Of a stretch of 64,000 nucleotides of DNA, positions 22,669 to 34,023 are shown piece by piece. Both the position numbers and the translations under genes were made by a program. Below the pieces are notes generated by a model. The model ran no database searches. It was not told where the DNA came from and saw only the letters and a list, made by a program, of their open reading frames with translations. Source of the DNA: Orobanche coerulescens (lineage: Eukaryota; Streptophyta; Magnoliopsida; Lamiales; Orobanchaceae); assembly GCA_033398695.1 (NCBI GenBank), contig CM065802.1, positions 140,726,096 through 140,790,095 of the forward strand. Direction: 5' to 3'. Within the stretch, counting starts at the first letter, position 1; every line of letters begins with the position of its first letter.

Positions 22669-24074
22669 TATAGGTCACAAGTCGTCCAGGAATAAGTCTA
22701 GAGGGGGGGTGAATAGACTTATTGAAACTCTTAAACTCTTTTTCACAAAGAGTAAGTTTCTTCAGCTGATAGATATGCAAATGACTTTAGAGTCGTTTGT
22801 TCTCAATACGTGCGGAAGTATGCTGATGACGAATACAAAACAACTAATGAAACACTTAACAATGAATGCAGCAGTTAAAGTATGATGCTATAAAACAGTA
22901 AAATACGCAGGCAGTTATAGTGGTCTCAGAGGTGGGGTAATCCTCTAGTAATCCACTTTTCTCCAAACCAGTCGGAGATGAATTCACTATAATTGTCAAC
23001 CAGTGATAAAGATTACAGTGATTCAACCAAATTACAACAGCTTCCAACCAGTGGAAATTCTTGCCGTTGCAACTCCCTTGACTGCCTTGCACCTCTTGAT
23101 CCGCGATCCTTGGATGCCTTAACAGTCTCGAACTTCAACCAGTGAAGTACCCCGAACTCAGGATTAAAGACACGAGTTTTTTTCTTCTCCAACTAAGAGC
23201 TTCTTCAAGTATAAACTTTTGAGAACTGCTCTTTTTCACGATGCTATTGTTCGCTTTTATGCTTTGAATGCTTTGATTGCTTGAGATTGTGTTTGCACCG
23301 GTAGTTGCTCAACTTCAAATCTTCGGATATATATAGGTGTTGATCTTTGAGCATTTCTTCATAGCCGTTGCAAATCTTGTAACAAATTCGTCCGTTGGAG
23401 AAAGACTTCTTTGTTTATTCTTTTCTGAACATTGCAAGGCTGGATTCCCATATTTTAATCCATCAATCGACCGTTGTGAAGACTTTGCATGTGAGGCGCC
23501 GAATTCTTTGAATATAGAAAGATTAAAGTCTTCAGTGGTAGGCCTGGATGAATTATTTAATTCATATCCTTTGCGGGAATCTATCCAATATGTCTCTTCA
23601 CGCTTGCATGTGACTTTCCGTAATATTTGACTTTTCAACGCATGCTGACGTGGACTGTGAGTACTTGGCTGATCTTAAGTTGGCTGATGTACAGTCATCT
23701 TCTCTGCAGTCTGGACTTCTCTGATGGTGGATGTTTGGGACTCGCCTGATCAGATGGCTTGTCTGAGGTCACTTGACTGCAGTGTGGTCAAACATCTCTG
23801 ATTAATTTTGTTGACCAGAACTTCTCTGACTTGACTCGGTTGTACCTCTCTGATGAACTGAGCTGTACTTTTGTACTTAGCCGATTTGAGCCTAACTTAT
23901 TTTGGCCTATAGAAGATACTCATTTGGTTCTTCTTTACAATTTGCCAATTATTAAACTTAACATAATTTGGCCTATGGAAGATACTTATTTGGTTCTTCC
24001 TTACATTTTTGCCAAGTAATAAGTATTTGAATTACATTAATGACATCATCAAAATCTAACAAGTATTCCTAACA
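22669..24074 (-). repeat. 5' LTR of SIRE-type element A (about 1406 bp)
   Basis: On the minus strand it starts TGTTAGGAATACTTGTTAG (at 24074) and ends GTGACCTATA (at 22669), two bases before the primer site. The final CA expected for an LTR appears changed to TA. Its right edge is fixed by the abrupt start of element B LTR sequence at 24075. No gene lies inside. Confidence 0.75.
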
Positions 24075-24267
24075 AAGACTCCTTTGCTGTATGATTGATT
24101 TTGTATGCTGGGGCTACGAGAAGTCTTCGATACAGGTTGATCAGCTTTCGATACAGCCGCTTGCTGTATGATGGATTGGCATATTGTCAAAACATTCTGT
24201 CTTGATCTTTTCGATACAGGGATTGTTTTGTCCTGACAATCTCGACACAGGGATTGTTATCCCAACA
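24075..24267 (-). repeat. 3' LTR fragment of SIRE-type element B
   Basis: It aligns with 30986-31179 with only a few differences and ends TTATCCCAACA like the full LTR. The left edge is the insertion point of element A. Confidence 0.9.
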
Positions 24268-24281
24268 ATTTCCCCCTTTTT
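24268..24281 (-). other. Polypurine tract of element B
   Basis: Minus strand AAAAAGGGGGAAAT immediately before the TGTTGGGATAAC LTR start. It confirms the minus orientation and the LTR edge. Confidence 0.8.
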
Positions 24282-24878
24282 GATAATTTTCCAAGTCCTT
24301 CCAAGTATTCCTTTTAAAAACTTTATGATGTTATCCAAACATCCTTAACTTTGACATTTAGCGTCTTAAGGGAGGGCAGACTTCTTGGTCTTCTGTTCGA
24401 ATGACCTGGTCTTCAGCATTTAGCATAATACTAAGAACTGCTCGCAAGCAAGTTCAGCTTTTATCAAAAGAGTGATACATGATTAAACTTATGATTGGCG
24501 CGTAGGCACAATCTTACATTGTATTCTAGATACATACAACTTAAACTATGAACTGTTCGCAGACAAGTTCTTTACAGCTTATGTATTAAGATAAGTTTCA
24601 TATTTGAATACAGCAAGGATAAATTTTAAGTGTTTGTAACATACAATAGCACAGTAGATTACGAGTTGTAATCTTTCAAGACAGGCAAAATTTTTATTGA
24701 TATAAAAACGAAGAGTACAAAATTTTGATGTTCTGAAAGTAAGATTACAAAATAATAATACAAGAAAATTTGACTCATGTAGTCTGAATGCCTCCATGGC
24801 CTTTTAGGTTCATTCTTGGTACCCTTCCACCAGTTTTAATGTGCGTCCCTGTCTCGATTCAGATATAAGGCTCGACCT
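24282..24878 (-). other. Non-coding 3' region of element B
   Basis: No gene seen. AT-rich sequence between the accessory ORF and the polypurine tract, with repeated words such as AACTGCTCGCA/AACTGTTCGCA (24436, 24550). Confidence 0.5.
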
Positions 24879-27800
24879 TCATATGATTTCGAAGACTAGG
24901 ATCCAATCCTCTGGATGGGTTACCAAGTCACCATTTTTCTGCTTTGACTTCATTTGCAGCTGTAGCGAGAACGTTCCTTCTTCCAGCCTTTTCTTGAACT
25001 CTTCTGCGGCTTCCTTTACCGTCCTGCATATGTTGAATAATGAGGATTCCCTGATAAGAACAAAGTGTCTTAGCAGTTCATTTCTCCTCCAGTTCTTGAT
25101 CTCTTCAGCAGTAGGCTGTCGGTCCGCCGGGAGGTTCATAGCTTGCGGATTTCGGACTAGGCTTTTCCAAGGATACTTAGGATCCTGGAATTCTGGTCGA
25201 TCTCTCTATATCCTAATATTTTGAGATGTGATACAGGCTATATCAGCGGTGATGGAGTCTTCAAAAGGAGCTAATATTTCTTTCTCTTGATCCAGCCTCG
25301 TTCTCCTAGCAGCTTCCCTCGATTCTTCCCCCTTTTTGGCATCATCAAGGTATGACACCTTTTCATCAAGGCGTTCCAGGATTTGCAAAGCAGCATCCTG
25401 TTTCGTCTCAATATTAGTCATTTTCTCAACAAGGGAGGAGAGCACCTGCGACATATCTTGAATTTTCTTGTCGTGGGCTCGAAGCTGGGAACCGGATTCG
25501 ATCAGAGCAGATGTTGTCTTGGCCTCAGACACGCGTAACTTTGATTGCTCTTCTCTCAGGATCTGCTCCTATTTTTCTTGTAGTTGGCTCAGTGCCTGCT
25601 TGAATACGTGTGGCAAGACAGTGAAGGCTTCTACCACTCGGGAGACTTCGTGCTTCAGTCCTGTCATTTCTTCAATGGCAGATGTGTGTAGCCAATCAAG
25701 AGCATTTTCCACAGAGTATAGGGCATTGACGGCGTCCTGGATGAAAACAGTTTAGAGACCAAGAGCATGTAATCGCTCTTTTCTTGTGGCAGTTCTAAGA
25801 GAGTCTGGCTGGGCGAAATCCTCGACTCCGTTCAACCGTCTCAAATTCACATTGGGACGTGAATTGAGGTGGACATCCTCAGGTATTATACCATCGTCAG
25901 ATTCCAAGGCGGTTGAGGGTGCGAGAGTATTAGATACTGGCTCGGCGACAGGTGTTGCATCCTCCTGTGCTGAAGTGGGTTCTGAAGACATGGATACAGG
26001 AGGGACTGATTCCTCCTGTTGTCTCTCAGCTTCCGTCTGATCCGGCAGAGGGACTGATTCCTCGTGCGGGATGGCGCTGGATTCTTCTTCTGCTTGGGCA
26101 GCGACAGACTCGGGTGCCTGTTGCGAAACAGATTGTTCCTCCGCGACATGAGGAGCTGAATCCTCGTTGTCGGGAACAGTGTATTGTTGATGGGGAGGTG
26201 ATTAATGTTGACTTGAAGTTCCTGCACCCATCTGAAATTCAGATTCTTCGCGACTCTTTCTTAGACCAGCTTGAAGGGCATCGTCATCATCGTCTGAGTC
26301 GGGATCTGATCTTGGACTAATGGGAGATTCCACGGACTTAGCTTTACCTTTCTTTCGTGATTCGGCTTTTTCAAACAAATGGCTCTCAATAAGCTCTTTA
26401 ACGCAAATATTGTCCCATTGGATCAGGACAGCAACATCTTGAGCGTCCGTCACTTCCAAAACGAATCTTTCTTCGTTACTCCATTCGCTCCAGTTGTACA
26501 GGGTTTCGTACGAAGCAAGTCTGTAATTCTTTCATTGGACAAACCGCTCATAAGCCTGTTCGATTTGCACAGAAAGTAAGGTTTTGTGAATGATTGTGTC
26601 CGGGGAGGGGCTGCGTACAGTGCCTGGGTTCGCTGTAGGCATGGGTTCCTCTACATGTGTGGAATCCTGTATCGGAGAGGGATTCCTTACAGGGGTTGGT
26701 ACCCTGATGGTAGATGGATCCTGAACGGGTGTGGGATCCCATATAGGAGAAGTAGCTTTTGGCTCCAAAGTGGCAGCCGACTCGCCAGAGTCTTGTATGT
26801 TGGCAGATGTCTGAGCATCCGTTATAGCCGCCAAAGGCTCGGGATCTACTGTATCGACAGTAGCAGACATCTCTTCCACAGAGGTTGGGCCCTGGGGGAG
26901 TTGTTCAGTGGGTTGAGCCACGGAAGAAGCGTTCTTGGAGGTTTCTGTTGCCTTAACTTTGGAAACCCTACTTAGCTTCCTTTCGGTTTCTCACCAGCAA
27001 TTGGAGTTTTGCTGTGAGATCTTTTTATCTTCCTTAAAGTCTCCTCGCTATGAGACTTCGAAGATACGTCCCTTGGATCAGCAGAAAACGGCAAATTGTG
27101 AACGCAGGGCCTATTTGCAATGAGAGGTCCTTTCCTGAAGACGGTGGGTTTGATGCTTCCCATATAAATGCGAGAAGTGATCTTCTTGGCTTTTTTGTCT
27201 TGCGGGACACCGCATTTGGTCAGAATGTAGTTCAACAGCAGACCAAAGGATTTCTTCTGCGAAGCAGGCTTATAAACTTCTTCCTGCAACCGTTTGAGGA
27301 TGATTTGACACCAGTTGACCTTCTCACAGGTCATTATTGCAACCATCATCCTAAACCTAAGATTGGTGCACATCTCAAAAGCACCTGTTCTGTTCTCAAT
27401 AATACGAAAACAAAAATCATGTAAGTAGACAAAAGGTAAACAGAAATTTTTCTTATGACAAGAGGTGTGAACCGTTTCAACCGAGGATGAACCGGTGAAC
27501 AAGCCATAGTAGGCGGTTAATAGTTTTTGGGACCCAAAGGTCTCAAGATCTTCCATTGACAGAACATCAGCAGGAAGCCTGTAAATATTCTTGGTCAATG
27601 CGGATCTCGACTCCGCGAACGATAGCTGTGATGTCAGCGACATGTCCTACCTGGGCCAGTGAAAGAAAACGAATGGCAGCATTGAGGTAGAACTCCTCAA
27701 CCATATGGACATCAAATCGTTCAGCAGAGTGGCTGCTAAGGCGATAGAGGCCTTATTGACGAATCCTAGTGATGACGTACTCCATCGATTCGACGTCGTC

Positions 27801-27908
27801 CACTTCGGTATGAACACGTTCAAGCAAGACAGATCTGGAAAAGATCCGTCCGTTGATGATATTGGATGTTTTGTTTAGAGAGATGGAAGAGGTCTGAGAA
27901 GATGCCAT
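24879..27908 (-). pseudogene. Long accessory (env-like?) ORF of SIRE-type element B, broken
   Basis: A string of frames on the minus strand starting at ATG 27908 (MASSQTSSISLNKTSN) and ending with THPEDWILVFEII at about 24879, together nearly 1000 codons, interrupted by several stops and shifts. The N-terminal third is globular (YRLPADVLSMEDLETFGSQ, MVAIMTCEKVNWCQIILKRL); the middle is Pro/Ser/Thr-rich with repeated DPTPVQDPS-like words; an acidic DSDDDDD run and KKGKAKSV follow; the C-terminal third looks like a coiled coil (ALIESGSQLRAHDKKIQDM, LSSLVEKMTNIETKQDAALQ). No signal peptide or clear membrane span is seen, so a real envelope protein is doubtful. It is homologous in its N-terminal part to the accessory ORF of element A. 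Confidence 0.65.
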
Positions 27909-28699
27909 TGTTGATACTCGAAGAAAAATTAAAAAGGTTTCAAGCGAAAATGTAGTAAACACAGAAAAGTTGTAGGTTGTATGCTCAAAAACTCTTACAA
28001 TATGCAGAACGCGTAAGAAGTCTCAAATGGCATTTTCAGTCCTTTTATAGTGGGCGGCGAAGAAGGGCTTTCAGAGATTGAACGGTCAGATTTAAGGGAT
28101 GGGAACCGTTTGTTTAAAATGGACGACCACGATTGGACTGAGTGTAACCGGTACAACTTATCCAATTAATTTAAAATAGGAGCGGGTCCCACTTCCGACT
28201 TTTCAAATTACCCTTATTGCCTGAAACGGCGGTGTACAATTAATAAAAAATTTGAAAACATCGCGGTTTGAAGATATCAATGTACAGATGTCATGTAAAG
28301 CATTTAATCCAAACGGCTTGTAATGATAGCAGGGCACGTGGACATAAAATATTTTTAAAAATAAATAGCATGATAATTGATTTCCCATTGTATGTGCTGT
28401 ATCTGCGAAAATACAGTGTTCCCCCTTAAAAGGTACATATGGGTTTCAATGCGATACAGCAGCTTTCGGATTAATGCTGTATTCTTGGGTCGTACGGTAT
28501 TCCCCCTTAATTATTGCACACTACAGCTGTAGGATAATTCATATCGCTTGGTTCCTACAGTGCTGTTCTGATGGACTGTGTGTACAGATAACTAACGGTG
28601 GATACTGTATTCTTGGGTCTTACAGCATTCCCCCTCAATTTGCTGAGTAAAAACGTTAAAAACTTACAGGGAGTCAGGCTGTAGCAATCCCAATTCATG
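27909..28699 (-). other. Non-coding spacer between the RNase H end and the accessory ORF
   Basis: No gene seen. Short repeated phrases occur at 28380-28640, for example TGCTGTATTCTTGGGTC at about 28474 and the similar ATACTGTATTCTTGGGTC at about 28602, each followed by TTCCCCCTTAA or TTCCCCCTCAA. Confidence 0.5.
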
Positions 28700-29899
28700 T
28701 CAAAGCATGCAGAATCTTGCTCTGTCAAGAGGTTTGGTGAAGATGTCGGCTAACTGGATATCTGTATGAACTTTTTCCAGTCGAACATCCTTGTTCTCAA
28801 CATGATTCCTAATTAAGTGATGCTTCATGTGAATATGCTTGATGCGTGAGTGCAATACAGGGTTGTGAGTGATAGCAATTGCACTCGTGCTATCGCACAT
28901 AATCGGCGTTTCTTTGGCTTCAATTCCATAATCTGACAGCTGTTGTTGCATCCAAAGGATCTGCATACAACAACTACCATCAGCATAGTATTCTTCAGCT
29001 GTTGAAAGCGAGTTAGCCAATTGTTTCTTGCTAAACCAAGATACAAGTCTAGGTCCAAGAAAGTGACAAGTTCCACTTGTACTCTTGTTATCTAGCTTGC
29101 AACCTCCGAGATCCGAGTCGTTGTAGCCAACTAAATCGAATCTGCCTTCTTTAGGATACCACAGTCCTACATCGACTTTTCCTTTGACGTATTTCAAGAT
29201 TCGTTTAGCTGTTGCGAAGTGTGATTCTTTGGGTGATACTTGATATCGCGCACACACTCCCACAGCAAACTGGATATCGGGCCTGCTAGCTGTTAGGTAC
29301 AGGAGTGAGCCAATAAGCTTCCTGTAGAGTGATTGATCAACCGGCTTTCCAGCTTCATCAGCACTAATTTGCACGGAAGTGCTCATGGGGGTTGACGATG
29401 ATTTGGAAGTATTCATTCCAAATTTGTTGAGAAGCTCCTTGCTGTATTTTTCCTGGTTGATGAAAATCCATGTATTCATTTCAAAAGATTCAAATTGCTG
29501 AGTTAATTTTGAAATCTTGTTTTCTTTTGAGAGCTCAGTTCCCTCACAAATTAACTTGAGTTTATCCCATATTTCCTTGGCTGTTTTGCAGCTTTTTACC
29601 TTTGAGAACGTGCATTTATCAAGAGTGATAAATAACGCGTTCTTAGCAACATTGTCGAGGTTGGCGCGCTTTCTTTCGTCAGAAGTCCATTGTTCGTGCT
29701 CTTTCTCGAGCATCTCAGCATGAGCCTGGCCTTCAATTCTTGCGGCTGGATTTACCTTCATTATCTTTATGGGGCCATTCTTTATAACAAAAATCATCTC
29801 TTCGTGCATTGCTGCAAGATGAGCCTCCATCCTAATTCTCCAATCATCAAATTCATTAATAGAGAACATAGGAACTTTATTGATCATAGATGTATCCAT
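28700..29899 (-). CDS. In-frame Gag-RT/RNase H deletion fusion, 399 codons, open
   Basis: Starting at ATG 29899 (MDTSMINKVPMFSINEFDDW), residues 1 to about 140 are copia Gag (KKANLDN-like, KVKSCKTAKEIWDKLKLIC, ISKLTQQFESFEM). They run directly into the end of RT (WIFINQEKYSKELLNKFGM) and RNase H (TASRPDIQFAVGVCARYQVS, STSGTCHFLGPRLVSWFSKK, CDSTSAIAITHN, ADIFTKPLDRARF). The zinc knuckle, protease, integrase and the YVDD palm are gone. Compared with element A, the join is near 29475-29485, in a short similar stretch (GAAATGAAT / ATGGAAAATGG). I chose ATG 29899 because it matches the gag start of element A and follows the primer site closely. It is open to the end, but whether it is expressed is unknown. 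Confidence 0.8.
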   Translation of the reverse strand: MDTSMINKVPMFSINEFDDWRIRMEAHLAAMHEEMIFVIKNGPIKIMKVNPAARIEGQAHAEMLEKEHEQWTSDERKRANLDNVAKNALFITLDKCTFSKVKSCKTAKEIWDKLKLICEGTELSKENKISKLTQQFESFEMNTWIFINQEKYSKELLNKFGMNTSKSSSTPMSTSVQISADEAGKPVDQSLYRKLIGSLLYLTASRPDIQFAVGVCARYQVSPKESHFATAKRILKYVKGKVDVGLWYPKEGRFDLVGYNDSDLGGCKLDNKSTSGTCHFLGPRLVSWFSKKQLANSLSTAEEYYADGSCCMQILWMQQQLSDYGIEAKETPIMCDSTSAIAITHNPVLHSRIKHIHMKHHLIRNHVENKDVRLEKVHTDIQLADIFTKPLDRARFCML

Positions 29900-29992
29900 A
29901 TGAAGATAAAAGGAAGAAAAAGGCTGTTTTATAAAAATAAGTGATTTAAGGATCTGATTCAATCAAAAATACGACTGATTCTTTTTAGAATC

Positions 29993-30008
29993 AACCGCTC
30001 CGATACCA
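29993..30008 (-). other. Primer-binding site (initiator-Met type), element B
   Basis: Minus strand TGGTATCGGAGCGGTT, identical to that of element A and two bases from the LTR edge (CAACA, AG, TGGTATC). Confidence 0.85.
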
Positions 30009-30010
30009 CT

Positions 30011-31179
30011 TGTTGGCCACTAATTATACAGGATACAGCTTGGAGAGTGTTTTAAACAACAAGCTGTACGGTTTTCAAATCTGAGTGCGTAGCGGAAGTC
30101 TTGTCAAAATAAGTTGCTATAAATACAGCAACTAGATATGAAGTGTATACTTAAAGATAATCACAAATAATAAAACAGTAATTGCAAAAGGTAATTGACA
30201 CAGTAATTAAAGTGGTTCGAGGTAAACCCCTCTATGTCCACTGGTCCTCCACACAGGAGTGAAAATATTTATTATAAATACTACGTACACAACTACGTAT
30301 TTATAATCAAACCTAATCAGTATATCGTTCACACAGATTGATATAATGATCTTAGCCTTCAACCGTTCACACAGATTGATTTGAGCTTTCACTTGACTGG
30401 CTTCTTCACACACAGTTCCGAAGCTTCGTCTCTTCAATGCAAATCCGTCACACACAGTTCGGGAAGAGCAAGGTTTCTCAGTCCACACAGGGCTGATGGG
30501 TTTGTTCAAGGGATTGAACAATATTTGAACAACAGCTTTGACTTTCTGAGCTTTTAGCTAATGATGTATTGTTCACGGTTTTGAGCACTGTATATCTCTT
30601 CTTTCAGAATAGCAGAATGCCTTGGGAGATATGTTTGCTCTGAATATTCGTGTAAGCACTTGCGTGTATGTATATATGTAGATCTTCGAAGGCTGGGGAT
30701 ATATATAGCTTTCTGAAATATATTCGTTGATATAAATCCGTTGAGCAAGATTCCGTTCCAACGGGATGATGTGTTTGAATAAAACATGATCCGGATTATG
30801 CGCTAGATTTGAAGATCTCTGACGGCTTGATATTTAAATATGTTATCCTTTAGTATTTAAATATATCTTCTCAAACGGGACGTTGACTTAGTGAATAACA
30901 AAGATTCCTTCTTGTCCTGTTTGGATGCTGTATGGAATGATAGCTGTATTGTTGATTCGAGACAGCTTCCATACTTAGTCTTTATAAGACTCCTTTGCTG
31001 TATGATTAATTCTGTATGCTGGGGCTACGAGAAGTCTTCGATACGAGTTGATCATCTTTTCGATACAGCTGCTTGCTGTATGTTGGATTGACATATTGTC
31101 AAAACATTCTGTCTTGATCTTTTCGATACAAGGATTGTTTTGTCCTGACAATCTCGACACAGGGATTGTTATCCCAACA
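30011..31179 (-). repeat. 5' LTR of SIRE-type element B (1169 bp)
   Basis: Minus strand start TGTTGGGATAAC at 31179 and end GGCCAACA at 30011, a proper TG...CA LTR. The expected 5-bp duplication on the right side is CAATA (31180-31184); its left partner lies beyond the deletion. Short tandem phrases (TTCACACAGATTGAT and variants) occur at 30330-30440. Confidence 0.85.
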
Positions 31180-31789
31180 CAATAGTTTTTTGCACTTCTT
31201 CAAGCTTCAAGAACATCATTTTAGGCGGAAAGAACTTTGAAAATGGATCTGTATATGAAGGAGGCTCATACAGATTCTGGAATGATGAGCTCGATATAAT
31301 CAACCTCAACAATATCATCAACTGTTTGTTTCTGTGGAACACTCGGATCATGCTCCCTATAAACTAGAAGCTTCCCTAATAATACCAAAAATATCTTTGA
31401 TCTTGTCTTATGTACAACTCATACAATTAGTAACAACCACACTATTTGATGTGAATGATTTCTCGTATTTGTCTTTTCAACTTGCTCATGTTGTGGTTCA
31501 AACTTTCTTAGCAATTTTAGAAGGCTCGTGATCTTTCATAACCTTCGAATATAGTTTTGTGGTTGACATGCATAATTTTCCTCCACGAACACCAAAAATG
31601 AAAGTGTTGTTCTCTTCAGGCATCATAGTCATGCATGAAATACTTCCCAAGTAGACTATGAGCGACATCCATAGGCAATATAAAATAATGTGCATATATT
31701 GTGTAGCGTCGAAACTTGATTGGAACTAAATAATATTCAGTAATTGTCAAGGAAGTGTCAAACAATGAGATGCTAAAAATATAAGGAAC
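31180..31789 (-). pseudogene. Degenerate gypsy-like protease fragment
   Basis: On the minus strand, RRYTIYAHYFILPMDVAHSL then LGKYFMHDYDA, and after a frame change NNTFIFGVRGGKL, recall the region after the gypsy protease active site (usual form MDVCHLLLGRPWQYD...GKxNTYxF). The similarity is weak and broken, and no DSG motif is in view. The CACTA element inserted at its upstream side. Confidence 0.35.
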
Positions 31790-32062
31790 CACTATAAGAA
31801 TAAACGTCAAAGACTTCGTATAATATCTAAAGTAAAAATATTATAATTACCGAAGTCTATGTTCGTGTAGTAAAAGGTATACTTTAGACTTCGCTTTATA
31901 TGCGAAGTCTAATATCCTAATAACCGAAGTCTATCTCGGTTTTTTTTTCTAATTGTGATCCAAATATGGGGGTAAGTGAAGTAAAAGAATACCTTTAACT
32001 TCAGTTATTTTATAATTGACGCAGTAAATAAAGAACTTTTTACTTCAGTTATTGTATAATAT
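31790..32062. repeat. Left terminal and subterminal repeats of the CACTA element
   Basis: After the terminal CACTATAAGAA, the words AGACTTCG, ACCGAAGTCTA, TAGACTTCGC, GCGAAGTCTA, ACCGAAGTCTA, AGTGAAGT and ACTTCAGTTATT follow in both orientations, the arrangement bound by TnpA-like proteins in En/Spm. Confidence 0.8.
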
Positions 32063-34023
32063 ATATTAGTATTTTCTGCAGTAATATATATTAATATTTC
32101 ACATTTCAATTTAGAATTTATTGCCAAAATCTACATTCAACTATAACTAACCATCAACCACAAGAGCTCAATAATATAAGAACCAACAATTTCATATCAT
32201 CCCATCTTAAAAAAAATAACATGCGTTCCAACCAATTCAAAACCAGATACATATCATAACAAAGACAAAGAATGTCTAATAAGATTCTATCTATTTCATC
32301 ATGAACACCACAAATAGGACAAAAAGGATTAAAAAGGATCATATACTTCAAACGACAAAGTCTCTCCTCAACACATCATTGCTTTTCATCGACGATCACA
32401 CTTCTTGTTCATCATGAAATCATATTCTCATCAACTTTCTTCTTCAAATCTTCAACATCAGCACATGAAGCAAACAAATCCACATAATCACCCGTAGACT
32501 AGCAACACCAAAAATGCTCTTACAAGTTTTTCACCCTCGCCTATCTGCAATCATTATTTTAATCAAGCATATAAAATCTATACATTGCCTCCGTATATTT
32601 TGATATAGGAATTAACCATGTAAATCGGAAACAAGCAATGGCATCATCCAGATATCATACTTGATTTGCTTTAGGATTGCTTCGATTGTTAATAAACAAG
32701 ATAATCATCAAACATTTTCATGTTTTACATCTAACTTTTGCCTATATTTATTCGGAGGTGTTTATCATAGAAGAACTATGATATCTCAATTGATCGAAAA
32801 ATAACGTATATAAGCTCCATATAAACAACCAGCCTAACCAATCACACAGTTCACGGAGAGAAATATACCCATTTACTCACAATGAACCGGCCGATCGTGA
32901 TGTCAACAATAAAAGCAAGATTAAGCAAATAAAACAAGATAGCTCAAAATAAAGTGCATACCACTTTGCTCTAGCATTAACAAATCCTTTACCAGAGCAT
33001 GAAGATCACTTCTTCATGCATTATGGAGATTTTACATTTTCAATGCAGGACTACTACTTTCCTAATGTAAGCTTTTGGTCTTAAAACTAGCCCAATAAGC
33101 TCCTTTTCTCCTATGCTTTAGTGATGGCGACATAGAATGGTTATACCTATAATTCGACTTGAATATTTTTTTCCATGACAACACAATCTCGCTTTATCGT
33201 GTTCTTTTCTCCGAAAAATTTAGGAAAATGTTTCGAAACAACATTTGAATATCAAGGTCATTCCGACATCATACAAAAAGCAAACACGAGTTAGACGTCT
33301 ATTGAGTAAAACAAGTTCAACGCTCAATGATCCAAATGAACATACCAATCCATATGCGCTTCTTTCACATGACTGGAAAAAGTGACCTAAATACCCCGAG
33401 TGCTTGATCTTCTCTAAGTCGATATCACCTTTAGTTTGAAATACACTACTACTTTTACCGCTTGCGCAAATGATTGGCTGAAGTAGTAAGGGATGTGAAT
33501 TAACTTCATAATACAAAAATCATAAAGGTACCATGGATAACACATGAAATTAAATATAAAATAACCAGCTATATGGAACAATGTCTCAAAGAATCAATGA
33601 CAGATAAACTGAGACTCTGTTCAGCCTGTGACTGAAAAGATAAGATCAATCTCATTTACTCGAGAAAACTCAACTAGGTTACATTCATGTTTCATTTATC
33701 CATTACTTTTGCTTCAATTCACTTTCTCAAGAAGACAAATTAAACATCAGAATATGTGAAAAAAAGAATTATCTATTGTCGTCAAGTTAAATGTGAAGAT
33801 TACAACATAACAATAATTCATTTTCTTCGTGTTACTCATATATTTTTCTTCTGAAATCTGTGATATAAGACATTGTACAGTAGAAACAAACCCGATCTAA
33901 GACAGTCAACTCAATTTGAGCCACAAAAAAAACACAATCCAAATAATTTCTTCAGTTACTCCACACAAAAATTACGCCTAATTCACGAAAATTGGCCATC
34001 TGCTTAAATTAATACAAGAAAAC
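32063..34023. other. CACTA interior without a recognisable gene
   Basis: AT-rich. A minus-strand stretch at about 32154-32351 includes CPICGVHDEIDRIL, faintly like the zinc-binding end of plant LINE proteins, but too short to call. The 98-codon frame at 33220-33516 (-) is not recognised. Confidence 0.4.

Larger units (their letters stand above)
15517..24074 (-). mobile_element. SIRE-type Ty1/copia retrotransposon A, 3' end deleted
   Basis: Minus-strand order: LTR (22669-24074), Met-type primer site (22651-22666), gag, protease, integrase, RT, RNase H, then an accessory ORF cut at 15517. RT and RNase H words ([46 protein letters not shown]) fit the SIRE/Maximus lineage as I know it. The 5' LTR lies inside the 3' LTR of element B: after 24074 element B LTR sequence resumes with AAGAC, which in B's other LTR follows TAGTCTTTAT. 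The 3' LTR of A and the outer part of B's LTR are missing, probably lost in the deletion at 15517. Confidence 0.85.
24075..31179 (-). mobile_element. SIRE-type Ty1/copia retrotransposon B, internally deleted
   Basis: It has a complete 5' LTR (30011-31179), a primer site identical to that of element A (29993-30008), a gag fused to the RT/RNase H end (28700-29899), a long broken accessory ORF (24879-27908), a polypurine tract, and 193 bp of its 3' LTR (24075-24267). The two LTR ends match closely over about 190 bp (for example GACAATCTCGACACAGGGAT in both), so it is not very old. The missing part of the 3' LTR was displaced by element A and then lost. Integrase and most of RT are absent. Confidence 0.85.

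Noticed and set aside
32154..32351. LINE zinc-knuckle fragment inside the CACTA element
   Set aside because: One CxxC-like motif (CPICG) in about 65 codons is not enough to support it.
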